From Chrysopilus asiliformis (taxonomy: Eukaryota > Arthropoda > Insecta > Diptera > Rhagionidae), in assembly GCA_964034945.1 (NCBI GenBank), contig OZ035962.1, forward strand, positions 50,214,231 to 50,278,230: a DNA stretch of 64,000 nt, written 5' to 3'. The notes under the pieces were generated by a model. That model did no database searches, was not told where the DNA came from, and saw only the letters and a list, made by a program, of their open reading frames with translations. A program made the translations under genes and the position numbers. This document shows positions 21,089-32,530 of this stretch, piece after piece; the first letter of the stretch is position 1; every line of letters begins with the position of its first letter.

Positions 21089-21755
21089 GCGAGATGTCAC
21101 ACTGGCAAATCAGCTCCTGCAGCTCCCTGATCCCGACATCAGGTCGGGCAGCTGCAGGCACTGATTCGATCAGTTGACATGGCACACTGAACTAGGATCA
21201 GCTGACCTCAATCAAAATGTCGGACTCGGAGGAAGAACTTATCCTTATTTCTCTGCTAAAAAAAACTGAATCTGTGCAATCGTACAAGCATCTACCTTTT
21301 CCTACAGCTTGTACAATTCATGTGTTTAATTTTCCCTATTCGATGGACATCGTATTTATTTTCACTTGTTCAAAAGTTTATTAGTTAAACAGACTTGTCA
21401 AAATTTTATGATGTCCCCAACTAGTAATTATTTTAAAGTCAACATTATATGAAGTAGAGAGCCTATATCCTAGAGAGTGGCCATGCTAACTTAATAGCCT
21501 GTGCTACTGATGACAATTATTACCGCCAGACGAAAAAAATATTGAAAATTATCATTTTATTTTATTTAATCTAACAAAAATGACATTAGAAACTACCCGA
21601 CATGTTCCTGATATCAGCTACATTTGCACATTTTTTGTACATTTGCACATGCAGCTGCACATTTTTTGCAGTGTGCCATGCGCCATTGGATTACATGTAC
21701 AACTGATGTCGGAATCAGTCAGCTGCAGCAGCTGATGGCCAGTGGGACATCTCGC
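21089..21755 (+). mobile_element. Harbinger-like MITE N
   Basis: 667 bp with imperfect inverted ends about 50 bp long (GCGAGATGTCACACTGGC.. and ..GGGACATCTCGC), each containing an AGCTGCAG-rich block and GACATC. The flank is TTT on the left and TTA on the right, so the target duplication is imperfect. The internal frame at 21217 supports a Harbinger origin. Confidence 0.6.
21217..21384 (+). pseudogene. Transposase N-terminal stub in MITE N
   Basis: ATG-initiated frame of 55 codons beginning MSDSEEELILISLLKK. An acidic M-x-D-S-E-E-E-L start is common in animal Harbinger transposases; after the KK the sequence loses any resemblance. Probably an internally deleted gene. Confidence 0.4.
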
Positions 21756-22035
21756 TTAGAGTTACCTCAATACCCCCGCTTTACAAACAAAAAGAAAAAA
21801 GTTGATGCCTTCAGCCGCCATATTCATCATTGACATTTGATGCACACAATTTCGCTTCGAGAATTAAATTACCTACTTATTTTAGGCTAAAAACTGAAGA
21901 AAATTGCATTAAAGTCTGTTTACATTTTAGATTCAATATTGTCGAAAATGTTAAGTTGCAACTAAAATCACGACATGCAATTGGAGGAAAAGTCCATTAT
22001 AAAATAATACTCCACAAAAAGTTTCCATTAATTTA

Positions 22036-22359
22036 TTGCCATTAGATTTTTTCTTGTTCGCTTTCTGTTTACGTTTTTATTTGTTCAACTCTGCTCAGTC
22101 ATCAAACTATGTAAGCATTTCAGGTAGAAAGAAAAGTCCGCTTGAAGATTTCTGTGATGTAATGCCGTCAGATGGTGCTCGCATAATGCTTGAGGCAGAT
22201 GATTTTGCTAATGGGGGCGTATTTATTTGTGAAATGGCACCGCCAGAATTACGTTCCTGTTTCGTAATTGTGGCGTGGCAAACCGCTGAAAAGTGCTCCC
22301 CACAACTGGCCGCGACAAAAATTGCGAAATATGGGGATAAAGACGACACGGCTACTTAA
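22036..22359 (+). CDS. Unidentified duplicated frame (copy 1)
   Basis: 107 codons from ATG to TAA with a well-mixed peptide (SGRKKSPLEDFCDVMPSDGA, GGVFICEMAPPELRSCFVIV, SPQLAATKIAKYGDKDDTAT). It is repeated at 24487 with a single visible substitution (Asp to Tyr at the LEADD/LEADY position) because it lies in the tandem duplication. I recognise no family. The GC content is higher than the flanks. It could be an exon fragment picked up by a TE. Confidence 0.3.
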   Translation: MPLDFFLFAFCLRFYLFNSAQSSNYVSISGRKKSPLEDFCDVMPSDGARIMLEADDFANGGVFICEMAPPELRSCFVIVAWQTAEKCSPQLAATKIAKYGDKDDTAT

Positions 22360-22397
22360 AATGCTATTTGGGAAGGATATATGTAAACTACTTACTG

Positions 22398-22870
22398 TGT
22401 GACTGACAGACTGACTGACTGACCGACAGACAGACTGACATACTGACAGACTGACAGACTGACAGACTGACAGACTGACAGACTGACAGACTGACAGACT
22501 GACAGACTGACAGACTGACAGACTGACAGACTGACAGACTGACAGACTGACAGACTGACAGACTGACACTGACAGACTGACAGACTGACAGACTGACAGA
22601 CTGACAGACTGACAGACTGACAGACTGACAGACTGACAGACTGACAGACTGACAGACTGACAGACTAATAGACTAATAGACTAATAGACTAATAGACTAA
22701 TAGACTAATAGACTAATAGACTAATAGACTAATAGACTAATAGACTAATAGACTAATATACTAATAGACTGACTGACAGACTGACTGACAGACTAATAGA
22801 CTAATAGACTAATAGACTGACAGACTGACAGATTGACAGATTGACAGACTGACAGACTGACAGACAGAAA
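22398..22870. repeat. GACAGACT / GACTAATA minisatellite (copy 1)
   Basis: An 8-bp repeat (GACAGACT, then a block of AATAGACT, then GACAGACT again) with occasional variants. The Ser-Val-Cys-Gln frame on the opposite strand is an artefact. Confidence 0.9.
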
Positions 22871-22876
22871 GACATT

Positions 22877-23161
22877 TTTGAAGTGATAACTTCTTTAGGC
22901 ACGTTGGGCGATTTTTGGATGGGTAAAAACTAATGGTTTGGCGTCAGCATTTTCTTTCCACAAAACGTGTCGCTTTCCACATTGGAAAACCTTTCAACTT
23001 CCAAAGCTTTAAGATTCAACTTCCACATTGGAAAACTTTTAAAAAAAGCACCTCAACTTCCAAAGCTTTCTGTTATGGTTTTTTCGATAATGATCATGGC
23101 CGAATTATACAAGGTCTGCTGGTTATTTTTTTTGGAAAAAAATTCCGCGTCAAATTATATG
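22877..23161. mobile_element. Repeat family D, fragment beside copia LTR (unit 1)
   Basis: Starts GAAGTGATAACTTCTTTAGG and reaches ATTCCGCGTCAAATTATATG, where the copia LTR begins. Contains a locally repeated CTTCCACATTGGAAAAC module not seen in the other D copies. Confidence 0.7.
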
Positions 23162-23337
23162 TGTAGAAATACGTAGTGGCAGAATAAATTTAAAGAGAGA
23201 GAGTTCATACAATGTTCATTCAACAACGTTTATTTTCAAAGTGACATTATAAATTATTTTTAATTCAAAGCTAACTTACAATGATAGTTGAATCAATCTA
23301 ATAATAATTACAGTATGTTTCTCGGTAATATTCAACA
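23162..23337 (-). repeat. copia LTR, 176 bp (unit 1)
   Basis: Plus-strand TGTAGAAATACG to ATATTCAACA; in element sense it is TGTTGAATATT..TCTACA. Same length as the LTRs at 25531 and 30731. Confidence 0.9.
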
Positions 23338-24486
23338 CTTCCCCTCGAGATACATACTTTACATACATATATATTACACATTATTTAGGCAATACTAATC
23401 CTAACATATTTGTAAATTTTTCATGTTTAATTTTTGACAAAATTTTGGTGAGAACATCCGCTATCATCTCATTACTACTAACATATTTGAGATCTATTAT
23501 TTTGTCTTCATATTTTTCACGAATAAAATGATGACGAATGTCAATATGTTTTGTTCTTGCATGATATATTGGATTCTTTACTAATTGCTGAGATCCTTGA
23601 TTGTCACAGTGCAATAAAACTGGATCCTTTACTTGATCTTCAAACTTAATTTCAATTAGTAAATTTCGTATGTAGGTTGCTTCTTTTGTTGCTTGTGCCA
23701 ATGCCATGTATTCTGCTTCAGTAGTACTAAGGGCAACTGAGGGTTGTTTTTTCGATTCCCAAGATACAGCACCTCCGGCAATAAAGAACACAAAACCAGT
23801 GTAAGATTTTCGATCCACAATGCAACTACCCCAATCAGCATCCACGTAGCCATAAATTTGCTTCTTCGTCTTTTTATATTCTAATTGAACAGTTGCTGTA
23901 TAAGCTAAATATCTTAATAAATGCTTAGCTGCAGTCAAATGTTCTTGATGAGGATTGGAATTGAATTGTGATAGTCTACTTACAGAATGCATTATATCAG
24001 GGCGAGTTGATACTGCTAAATATATTAATGAACCTATTAGTGACTGATAATAATTTGTATCTACCTTTTGACAATCATCTTTTGTACGTTTTTCAAAATT
24101 AAAACTACTATCTAATGGTGTACAACAATATTTACAATCATTCATTTCATATTTCTCTAGTAAATTTAAAATATATTGATGTTGATTTAAATACATATTT
24201 CCTCTCTGTCCATCCCTACGAATGTGAATTCCCAAATATTGTGAAATTTCCGCTTTATCTACTATGTCAAATTCTGAACTTATTTGACCTTTAATTTCAT
24301 TTAACGAATTCATATGAGAACAAACAATAATTAAATCATCCACATAAATTGCAATAATATTAATCTCATTCGTGGAGTGGCGGATATATATACAGGAATC
24401 TTGAGTACATCTTTTGGAATTTAATTTGGTAAGAACTTCATCTAACTTCCGGTTCCATTCCCTTCCAGATTGCTTCAATCCATAAA
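23338..24486 (-). pseudogene. copia pol 3' part (reverse transcriptase to RNase H), duplicated
   Basis: 365 open codons starting inside the reverse transcriptase (KQSGREWNRKLDEV), with the catalytic IYVDDLIIVC, the PLDSSFNFEK and YLAVSTRPDIM blocks, RNase H residues in YGYVDADWGS and STTEAEYMALAQ, and the ADVLTK end. Stop at 23381, followed by polypurine tract GAGGGGAAG (23338-23346, minus strand) next to the LTR. Truncated at 24486 by the duplication junction. This unit lacks the 948-bp MITE seen in unit 2 and keeps the full C-terminus (LGLVLPK). Confidence 0.85.
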
Positions 24487-24792
24487 GTGATCGCTTTCTG
24501 TTTACGTTTTTATTTGTTCAACTCTGCTCAGTCATCAAACTATGTAAGCATTTCAGGTAGAAAGAAAAGTCCGCTTGAAGATTTCTGTGATGTAATGCCG
24601 TCAGATGGTGCTCGCATAATGCTTGAGGCAGATTATTTTGCTAATGGGGGCGTATTTATTTGTGAAATGGCACCGCCAGAATTACGTTCCTGTTTCGTAA
24701 TTGTGGCGTGGCAAACCGCTGAAAAGTGCTCCCCACAACTGGCCGCGACAAAAATTGCGAAATATGGGGATAAAGACGACACGGCTACTTAA
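24487..24792 (+). CDS. Unidentified duplicated frame (copy 2)
   Basis: Same peptide as at 22036 from the CLRFYLFNSAQSSN block onward, joined directly to copia sequence at its 5' side. Its former start codon lies outside the duplicated unit. Confidence 0.3.
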   Translation: MIAFCLRFYLFNSAQSSNYVSISGRKKSPLEDFCDVMPSDGARIMLEADYFANGGVFICEMAPPELRSCFVIVAWQTAEKCSPQLAATKIAKYGDKDDTAT

Positions 24793-24833
24793 AATGCTAT
24801 TTGGGAAGGATATATGTAAACTACTTACTGTGT

Positions 24834-25243
24834 GACTGACAGACTGACTGACTGACCGACAGACAGACTGACATACTGACAGACTGACAGACTGACAGAC
24901 TGACAGACTGACAGACTGACAGACTGACAGACTGACAGACTGACAGACTGACAGACTGACAGACTGACACTGACAGACTGACAGACTGACAGACTGACAG
25001 ACTGACAGACTGACAGACTGACAGACTGACAGACTGACAGACTGACAGACTAATAGACTAATAGACTAATAGACTAATAGACTAATAGACTAATAGACTA
25101 ATAGACTAATAGACTAATAGACTAATATACTAATAGACTGACTGACAGACTGACTGACAGACTAATAGACTAATAGACTAATAGACTGACAGACTGACAG
25201 ATTGACAGATTGACAGACTGACAGACTGACAGACAGAAAGACA
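24834..25243. repeat. GACAGACT / GACTAATA minisatellite (copy 2)
   Basis: Same block order as copy 1 but roughly 60 bp shorter, showing unit loss or gain since the duplication. Confidence 0.9.
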
Positions 25244-25245
25244 TT

Positions 25246-25530
25246 TTTGAAGTGATAACTTCTTTAGGCACGTTGGGCGATTTTTGGATGGGTAAAAACT
25301 AATGGTTTGGCGTCAGCATTTTCTTTCCACAAAACGTGTCGCTTTCCACATTGGAAAACCTTTCAACTTCCAAAGCTTTAAGATTCAACTTCCACATTGG
25401 AAAACTTTTAAAAAAAGCACCTCAACTTCCAAAGCTTTCTGTTATGGTTTTTTCGATAATGATCATGGCCGAATTATACAAGGTCTGCTGGTTATTTTTT
25501 TTGGAAAAAAATTCCGCGTCAAATTATATG
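25246..25530. mobile_element. Repeat family D, left part split by copia
   Basis: Ends ..CAAATTATATG at the LTR. The D sequence resumes at 30907 with AAACAATGCATC. The uninterrupted copy at 53200 reads AAATTATATGAAACAATGC, so the junction is exact and shows no 5-bp duplication. Confidence 0.75.
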
Positions 25531-25706
25531 TGTAGAAATACGTAGTGGCAGAATAAATTTAAAGAGAGAGAGTTCATACAATGTTCATTCAACAACGTTT
25601 ATTTTCAAAGTGACATTATAAATTATTTTTAATTCAAAGCTAACTTACAATGATAGTTGAATCAATCTAATAATAATTACAGTATGTTTCTCGGTAATAT
25701 TCAACA
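25531..25706 (-). repeat. copia 3' LTR
   Basis: Plus-strand TGTAGAAATA to TATTCAACA. The adjacent GAGGGGAAG (25707-25715, minus strand) is the polypurine tract that primes plus-strand synthesis. Confidence 0.9.
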
Positions 25707-25742
25707 CTTCCCCTCGAGATACATACTTTACATACATATATA

Positions 25743-28700
25743 TTACACATTATTTAGGCCTAACATATTTGTAAATTTTTCATGTTTAATTTTTGACAAA
25801 ATTTTGGTGAGAACATCCGCTATCATCTCATTACTACTAACATATTTGAGATCTATTATTTTGTCTTCATATTTTTCACGAATAAAATGATGACGAATGT
25901 CAATATGTTTTGTTCTTGCATGATATATTGGATTCTTTACTAATTGCTGAGATCCTTGATTGTCACAGTGCAATAAAACTGGATCCTTTACTTGATCTTC
26001 AAACTTAATTTCAATTAGTAAATTTCGTATGTAGGTTGCTTCTTTTGTTGCTTGTGCCAATGCCATGTATTCTGCTTCAGTAGTAGGGGAACCCGGGGCT
26101 AGAATTAACAGGGGTAAGTATTAACAAGCCTATTCCCGCCGAAATATACGAGCCAGAATCTCGAAATTTGGTTTTTGTCCATCATTCGATAAGGTCAATC
26201 ATATCGTGACTCATCAGTCATAAACAGTTAATTGCCAGTGAATGTTTAGCACAAAGACCGAAATTTAGCTGGTAAACGAACTTTTTATGGTTTGGAATAT
26301 TTTGATTTCTGTCTTAGTTTTTTATATTATTGAATATAACTTTGCCGATAATGTAAGTTAATGAAGCTATAATTAATAATATCCTTTGGTTTTATTACAA
26401 TCCTTAACTATATTTTTGTGTGTGGTTAATAATTCAAAAAAAGTAGTGTCGGGGCTAAAATTAACAAACCCATGGGGCAAGAATTAACAATATAATGTCA
26501 TAGACATAGAGTAAGAATTCTCATACTATGTTTTTATAGATACAAATTATGTACAAAAAAGCTTCCCTGAGACCTTTTTTTTAGATAATAATAATTGTTT
26601 TTGTTTTTTAAAACGACTTAATTTTTTTTGTCAATTTATGTTCTTTGAAAAGGATATTTATTTGGTTCAGTTTAATAGTTTTTGTGATAATTAATATATT
26701 TGAATTTAAAAGGATATATATTTTGTTTATTTTATAATTTTTGTGAAAAAAAAATCTTTTCTTTTAATTATTTCCATGTTAAAACCTTTGTTAATACTTA
26801 CCCCATCGTTGTTAAAACTAGCCCCGTGACCGGGGTTAGTTTTAACAGATGACATTTTTTCATAAAAATGATTTTTTTCATATAAGTGACTACCTGGTTG
26901 AAACTTTTTTTATTTCTTATGATACCTGAAGACCTACAGTATGGCTAGATATAAACACAATATCAAAAATATTACTTGTTAGAAAAACATGACCCGATTT
27001 CCAAATTTTGTTAATACTAGCCCCGGCTTCCCCTACTAAGGGCAACTGAGGGTTGTTTTTTCGATTCCCAAGATACAGCACCTCCGGCAATAAAGAACAC
27101 AAAACCAGTGTAAGATTTTCGATCCACAATGCAACTACCCCAATCAGCATCCACGTAGCCATAAATTTGCTTCTTCGTCTTTTTATATTCTAATTGAACA
27201 GTTGCTGTATAAGCTAAATATCTTAATAAATGTTTAGCTGCAGTCAAATGTTCTTGATGAGGATTGGAATTGAATTGTGATAGTCTACTTACAGAATGCA
27301 TTATATCAGGGCGAGTTGATACTGCTAAATATATTAATGAACCTATTAGTGACTGATAATAATTTGTATCTACCTTTTGACAATCATCTTTTGTACGTTT
27401 TTCAAAATTAAAACTACTATCTAATGGTGTACAACAATATTTACAATCATTCATTTCATATTTCTCTAGTAAATTTAAAATATATTGATGTTGATTTAAA
27501 TACATATTTCCTCTCTGTCCATCCCTACGAATGTGAATTCCCAAATATTGTGAAATTTCCGCTTTATCTACTATGTCAAATTCTGAACTTATTTGACCTT
27601 TAATTTCATTTAACGAATTCATATGAGAACAAACAATAATTAAATCATCCACATAAATTGCAATAATATTAATCTCATTCGTGGAGTGGCGGATATATAT
27701 ACAGGAATCTTGAGTACATCTTTTGGAATTTAATTTGGTAAGAACTTCATCTAACTTCCGGTTCCATTCCCTTCCAGATTGCTTCAATCCATAAAGTGAT
27801 TTCTTCAACTTACAGACTTTTTCGGGATATTTTGAATCAATGAATCCTTCCGGTTGCGCCATATAAATTTCTTCTTGTAAATCTCCATTTAAGTAAGCGG
27901 AAGTTACATCCATATGATGTACCAACAACTTGTATTCAACTGCTAATGCTAATAAAATTCTAATACTAGAATGTCGAACAACAGGAGAAAATGTCTCAAA
28001 ATAATTTTCCTTGTACTTTTGGGTGTATCCTTTAGCTACCAATCGACATTTGTAACGTTCTATGGTGCCATCAGTATTACGTTTTATATTAAAAACCCAT
28101 TTGCAACCAACTATCTTACAGTCTTTTGGTAAATCAACTAGCGACCATGTACCATGAGCTACTAATGCGTCAAATTCAGTTTTCATTGCCTTCTTCCATT
28201 GATTTACACTTTTGCTAGTCATTGCTTCATCAACAGTCTCAGGAATGATATGGTCGTCTGTGATGTGTGCATTTAACAAATTATACCTTTTAGCAGGTCT
28301 TCCAGGCTTGCCAGTTCTCTCTATTCTAGGACGACCAGAACGAACTCTTCTACCATTGCCATCTTCTTCTTGCCTTTCAGTCAAATCATCAACACCATCT
28401 CTGATTTGTTCAGAAGATGCAACCTCGGGAACTGAAATATTAGAACTTTCTAAATTAGTCGACGAAATAACCGTTTCATCAATTCGGAATTGAGAACCAC
28501 TAGCTTCTTCATTTCTTGATGCCAAGTCTTCATCACCAAAAATATTGTAATCAGAAACCAATTCAACTTCGTTTTCAGATGAAATCTTCATATTTTCAAA
28601 AAATATGACATCACGGCTTTTGATTACATTTTTCGTGACTGGATCAAATAGACGATATGCTTTGGACTCTTCTGAATAACCGACCATAATATATTCCTTC

Positions 28701-30628
28701 CCCTTCGGCTGTAATTTCGATTTTCCTGGCTTTTTACATAAGGCCACAGCAAGGCTTCCAAACACTTTAAGGTGTTTCACATTAGGCTTTTGTCCTGTCC
28801 ACATCTCATACGGAGTCTTGTCCTTAAGAACTGATGTTGGAGCACGATTTCTTAAATATGTGGCTGTACTCACAGCTTCAGCCCACATATTATCATTTAA
28901 CTTAGATGTAATTAATAGACATCTAGACATTTCTACCAACGTTCTATTACATCTTTCCGCTACGCCGTTTTGTTGCGGTGTGTATGCTGTAGTGAGTTGC
29001 CTCCTTATACCATTTTCAGACAAATATCTTGAAAAATCCGTACTTAAATATTCTTTAGCGTTATCGCTACGAATTGTTTTAATTTTCTGACCAGTTTCAT
29101 TTTCTACCATGCTCTTAAAAATCTTAAAACATGAGAATATTTCACTTCTCGCCTTAAGGAAATACACAAAAGTTTTCCTTGTGAAGTCATCAATAAATGT
29201 AGCAAAATATCTAGCTCCTCCAGCTGATGTTACCCGCATTGGTCCACAAATATCAGAATGAATCAACTCCAAAGTACATTTACTAAAAGTAGAAGAATTA
29301 GAAAATGGCTGAACATGGATCTTACCTTTGGCACAGGTAACGCATTCTAATTTATTTGGAATATTCTTGATATCTAGACCATTTACTATCTTCTTAAGTT
29401 GATTCATACTACCTCCATTAAGATGACCATAGCGTTTATGCCACTTCATAACTTCTTCATCCACTTGATGCATCTGACATGATAACTGTTGAACATTCAT
29501 CACTTTTGCGAAATATAAGTCATCTCTCTTTACTGCTGTTAGAAGGATTTCATTCTTGCTATTTCTTATTGTTGCAATATTTTTCTTGAATTCGACTGTG
29601 TTTCCCTTTTCAGTAATTTTGCTGACCGACAAAAAATTCCCTTTTAATTCTGGGACATATAGGACATCTTCAATTTTTGTGATGCTGTATTCAGTTTCTA
29701 TCTGTACCGTACCAATACCATCAGATGTACACTTAGTATCACTTGCTAATTGGATGATATGTTTTACGCCTGTCTTAATTTCCTTGAATAGGTCCTTGTT
29801 ACAACACATATGAGTAGTTGCTCCACTATCTAAACACCAATCGACGGAATTCAAAATCTTGTTTTTGTTTTGCAAAATAAATAGCCCTGAATTCTTCTCC
29901 TGTTTGGGTGATTCTTCCTTTTTCTTTTGATTCTTGCAATTCGAAGAATAATGTCCTCTTTTTCCGCAAGAAAAACATTTCACATTTGAGAAATTCTTCT
30001 TACCTTTATGTTTAGCAGCAAAAACTTGTTCTTCTCTGCATAAATTTTCTAAACTTCCTTTATCGACACGTCGTTGATCCTCTTCCAACAACTTCACTTT
30101 TAAATTTCATAAGGATGGTAAGTCATCTCGGCTCTCGATTGCAATCACAAAGTTCTCAAAGGATTCTGGGAGACTACATAATAAAATAATTGCCAATAAC
30201 TCTTCAGAAAAAATTATTTCAATTTCCTTTAATTTCTCAATAATTTCAAAGAATACGTTAACATGATTTGCCATCGAATGGCCCTCCTTCATTCTTAACT
30301 GTATTAACCTCTTGAATAATGAGACTTTACGCGCTGGACCAGAAGGTTGGTAAATATCCTTAAATTTTACCCAAGCTTCATTGGAGGTGGTACAATTTTT
30401 GATATGGATTAGCTCTGACGATTTTACGCATAGTGAAATTGTCGCTAAAGCCTTTTCATCACTGTCCTTCCAAATTGAAACAATTTCTTGACTTGCATCT
30501 TCTGCTGGTAAATTTTGCTTATTCGTATGCTTCCAAAGTCCTGAATGGATTAATACAGACTTCATCTGTATACTCCAAGTCCCATAATTGTTTCCGTCCA
30601 ACTTTTCAATCCCGTACAAATTACTCAT
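25743..30628 (-). pseudogene. copia Gag-Pol polyprotein, lightly broken
   Basis: Start chosen at MSNLYGIEKLDG (30628). Domains in order: Gag (YGTWSIQMKSVL; one TGA at 30107-30109 just before NLKVKLLEE), zinc knuckle CFSCGKRGHYSSNC, aspartic protease WCLDSGATTHMC, GAG-pre-integrase KWHKRYGHLN, integrase with HSDICGP, RSDNAKEY and QQNGVAERCNR (D, D, E), reverse transcriptase CKWVFNIKRN, MDVTSAYLNG and the catalytic IYVDDLIIVC, and RNase H DADWGS. The frame breaks at ALS, where the MITE splits the TTEAEYM motif. A small deletion near 25760 changes the last residues to LGLNNV. Otherwise open for more than 1,000 codons, so this copy is young. Confidence 0.92.
26086..27033. mobile_element. TA-flanked MITE Q inside copia RNase H
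   Basis: 948 bp with inverted ends GGGGAACCCGGGGCTAGAAT / ATACTAGCCCCGGCTTCCCC and a TA duplication (26084-26085, 27034-27035). The uninterrupted site GTAGTACTAAGG in duplication unit 1 confirms it. TA duplication suggests Tc1/mariner-type mobilisation. Non-coding; an internal copy of the end motif (TAGCCCCGTGACCGGGGTTA, about 26818) forms a hairpin. Confidence 0.88.
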
Positions 30629-30716
30629 TATTAAAAGAATACCTTTTTTCAATATTTAATTGATCTTGAAATATTTTTTCTTTTTCACACTCTTTCTTAA
30701 TTTCTTCCTAATGGTC

Positions 30717-30730
30717 CTGGGCCCATAACC
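30717..30730 (-). promoter_or_regulatory. copia primer binding site (initiator tRNA-Met half)
   Basis: In element sense GGTTATGGGCCCAG directly follows the 5' LTR. It is complementary to the anticodon stem-loop of insect initiator tRNA-Met, the internal half-tRNA primer known for Drosophila copia. Confidence 0.85.
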
Positions 30731-30906
30731 TGTAGAAATACGTAGTGGCAGAATAAATTTAAAGAGAGAGAGTTCATACAATGTTCATTCAACAACGTTT
30801 ATTTTCAAAGTGACATTATAAATTATTTTTAATTCAAAGCTAACTTACAATGATAGTTGAATCAATCTAATAATAATTACAGTATGTTTCTCGGTAATAT
30901 TCAACA
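30731..30906 (-). repeat. copia 5' LTR
   Basis: 176 bp, visually the same as the other two LTRs, with an AATAAA-type signal in element sense (GAAAATAAACG) and an AG-repeat (GAGAGAGAG on the plus strand). Confidence 0.9.
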
Positions 30907-31512
30907 AAACAATGCATCTTTTCTTTAATAACTTTTTACACAGGCCTCTAAAAAGTATGCTCTTTGCAGCCAAATGTGCGCATTCGTTTATTCTTGCATT
31001 TGGCATCAATAACTCATTTTCGCAAAAAAGTGGACATGACCGCTTTTTGCACCGAGGTCTTGAATTTTCATTTTAGAAAAACTTTACAATAGAAAAGGTG
31101 TACTTCCACAATTGCACGAAAGAAAAACTGCGCTCAAAAAAAAAAACTCGAGATATTAAAAAAGTCTGTTGGATTTACCAATTGCGCGTTTCAACTGCAG
31201 TTTTTTAATAAAGCTTCTTCTCTAAAAAAGATTTCTCACAGCTTGAACTGGTTGATAAAAGCTGCTTTTTTTAATGATCCGGATAACAGATCCATATGGA
31301 TCGTTAAAAAAAACAGCTAATGTATATATGTAATTGTTGCTCGGAGTGGCGATAGATGTGAAAACCAGACTAATGTTAATGATTTTAATTTACAAATTAT
31401 GAAATATTAATTTTTGATACTACAAATAATTTCAAAATTCAAAAAAATTCTGTTATTTCATAGTTTAAGGTTATCACTTCTGTCGGCAGTCTTAATGACT
31501 GCTTTGTTTTTT
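30907..31512 (+). mobile_element. Repeat family D, right part split by copia
   Basis: From AAACAATGCATCTTTTC through TCACTTCTGTCGGCAGTC to a poly-T. No MITE at the TTAA position occupied in copy 1. Confidence 0.75.
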
Positions 31513-31785
31513 TTAATATGACTCCATACAAACTTTCCTATGCAATATGTAGTTTTGGAAAAAAATATGTAAAAAGTAATATTTTTTCAAATATATTGAG
31601 AACCGTTAAAGATACGTAAAACCCGTTGAAGGGAAAAATGGAAGAAATTTTATTTCCTTTGTGTCTGGTTATATGCATCTTTCATAAAAGCACATAGTTT
31701 TGGAAAAAAAATTCAGAAAACCGAGAAATTTTGAAAAAGACCGTTAGAGATACGAATAAACTGTTAAAGTAAAGAAACTGTGGCC

Positions 31786-32335
31786 TTATTAGGGAACTCG
31801 AATCGAAATTGAAATGTACGGAAAATTTTGAAACGGTATCAGCCATAGATATACTAGATCGCTCGATTTGCTGTCTCAAATGGTCCCATTTCAATACAGT
31901 TCAGTGAATCAAAACGAGTCAAGTAAGAGCAAGATAACCGTATGAAAATAAATATAGTCCTCTCGTTTAAACCGTGAGCTGTCAACGGAAAATAGACTTT
32001 CGGAATGGTGTTGGCGCCTAAAGTTATTTGTTTGCGCCTAAAGTTAGTCTCAAACTTGTGAAATTTGAATTTCGCGGCAAACTAAATTTGAATCTCGCGA
32101 CCTTATACAGTTCAGTGGATGTGTTCAAGTACGATAAAGAGGGAAATACTTTTGGGACCATTTTTCAGTAGAGCTTTGTATGATGACAGTTGTTCTATGT
32201 TATATAGTTCTGTGGTATCAGCTAACTCGATTTCGATCAAAGATTTGTCATTCATTTTCGGAAATTTACTCGAATAGGTTGCAGTCGTCGGAATTGAAAC
32301 TCGAAAGCGAAATGTGAGTAGTTTCAATGTTTTTT
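31786..32335 (+). mobile_element. Harbinger MITE F relatives, degraded
   Basis: GGCCTTATTAGGGAACTCGAATCGAA (31786 on; quoted part GGCCTTATTAGGGAACTCGA) and TTGTCATTCATTTTCGGAAA to ATTGAAACTCGAAAGCGAAA match the left end of F at 35106-35270, separated by unmatched sequence. No right end. Confidence 0.55.
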
Positions 32336-32530
32336 TTTTTTGAAGTGATAACTTCTTTAGGTGCGTTGGGCGATTTTTGGATGGGTAAAAACTTATGGTT
32401 TGGCGTCAGCATTTGCTTTCCACAAAACGTGACGCTTTCCACAAAAAAGCACCTCAACTTCCAAAGCTTTCTGTTATGATTTTTTCGATAATGATAATGA
32501 AGACCTCGGTGCAAAAAGCGGTCATCTCCA
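32336..32530 (+). mobile_element. Repeat family D, fragment
   Basis: GAAGTGATAACTTCTTTAGG through AAAAAGCACCTCAACTTCC, then a jump to AAGACCTCGGTGCAAAAAGC: an internal deletion derivative. Confidence 0.6.

Larger units (their letters stand above)
22052..24486. repeat. Segmental tandem duplication, unit 1
   Basis: From TCGCTTTCTGTTTACGTTTT to CCATAAAGTGA; the next base (24487) starts the same sequence again. The unit holds the unidentified frame, a minisatellite, a D fragment, a copia LTR and the 3' part of copia pol. The breakpoints fall inside unrelated sequence on one side and inside the reverse transcriptase on the other, so it is not a transposition product. Confidence 0.8.
25531..30906 (-). 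mobile_element. copia (Ty1/copia) retrotransposon, near complete
   Basis: Two 176-bp LTRs (25531-25706 and 30731-30906), a primer binding site, gag-pol in one frame and a polypurine tract. Without the nested 948-bp MITE it is about 4.4 kb, somewhat shorter than Drosophila copia. Inserted into repeat D. Frame damage: one TGA in gag, the MITE in RNase H and an 11-bp deletion at the C-terminus. Confidence 0.92.

Noticed and set aside
22249..22569. Ser-Val-Cys-Gln repeat protein on the minus strand
   Set aside because: Translation of the GACAGACT minisatellite.
28212..29813. Plus-strand frames of 85-93 codons across the copia element
   Set aside because: Antisense shadows of the copia Gag-Pol frame.
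30717..30730. Possible tRNA gene fragment (CTGGGCCCATAACC)
   Set aside because: Only the 14-nt primer binding site of copia; no acceptor, D or T arms are present.
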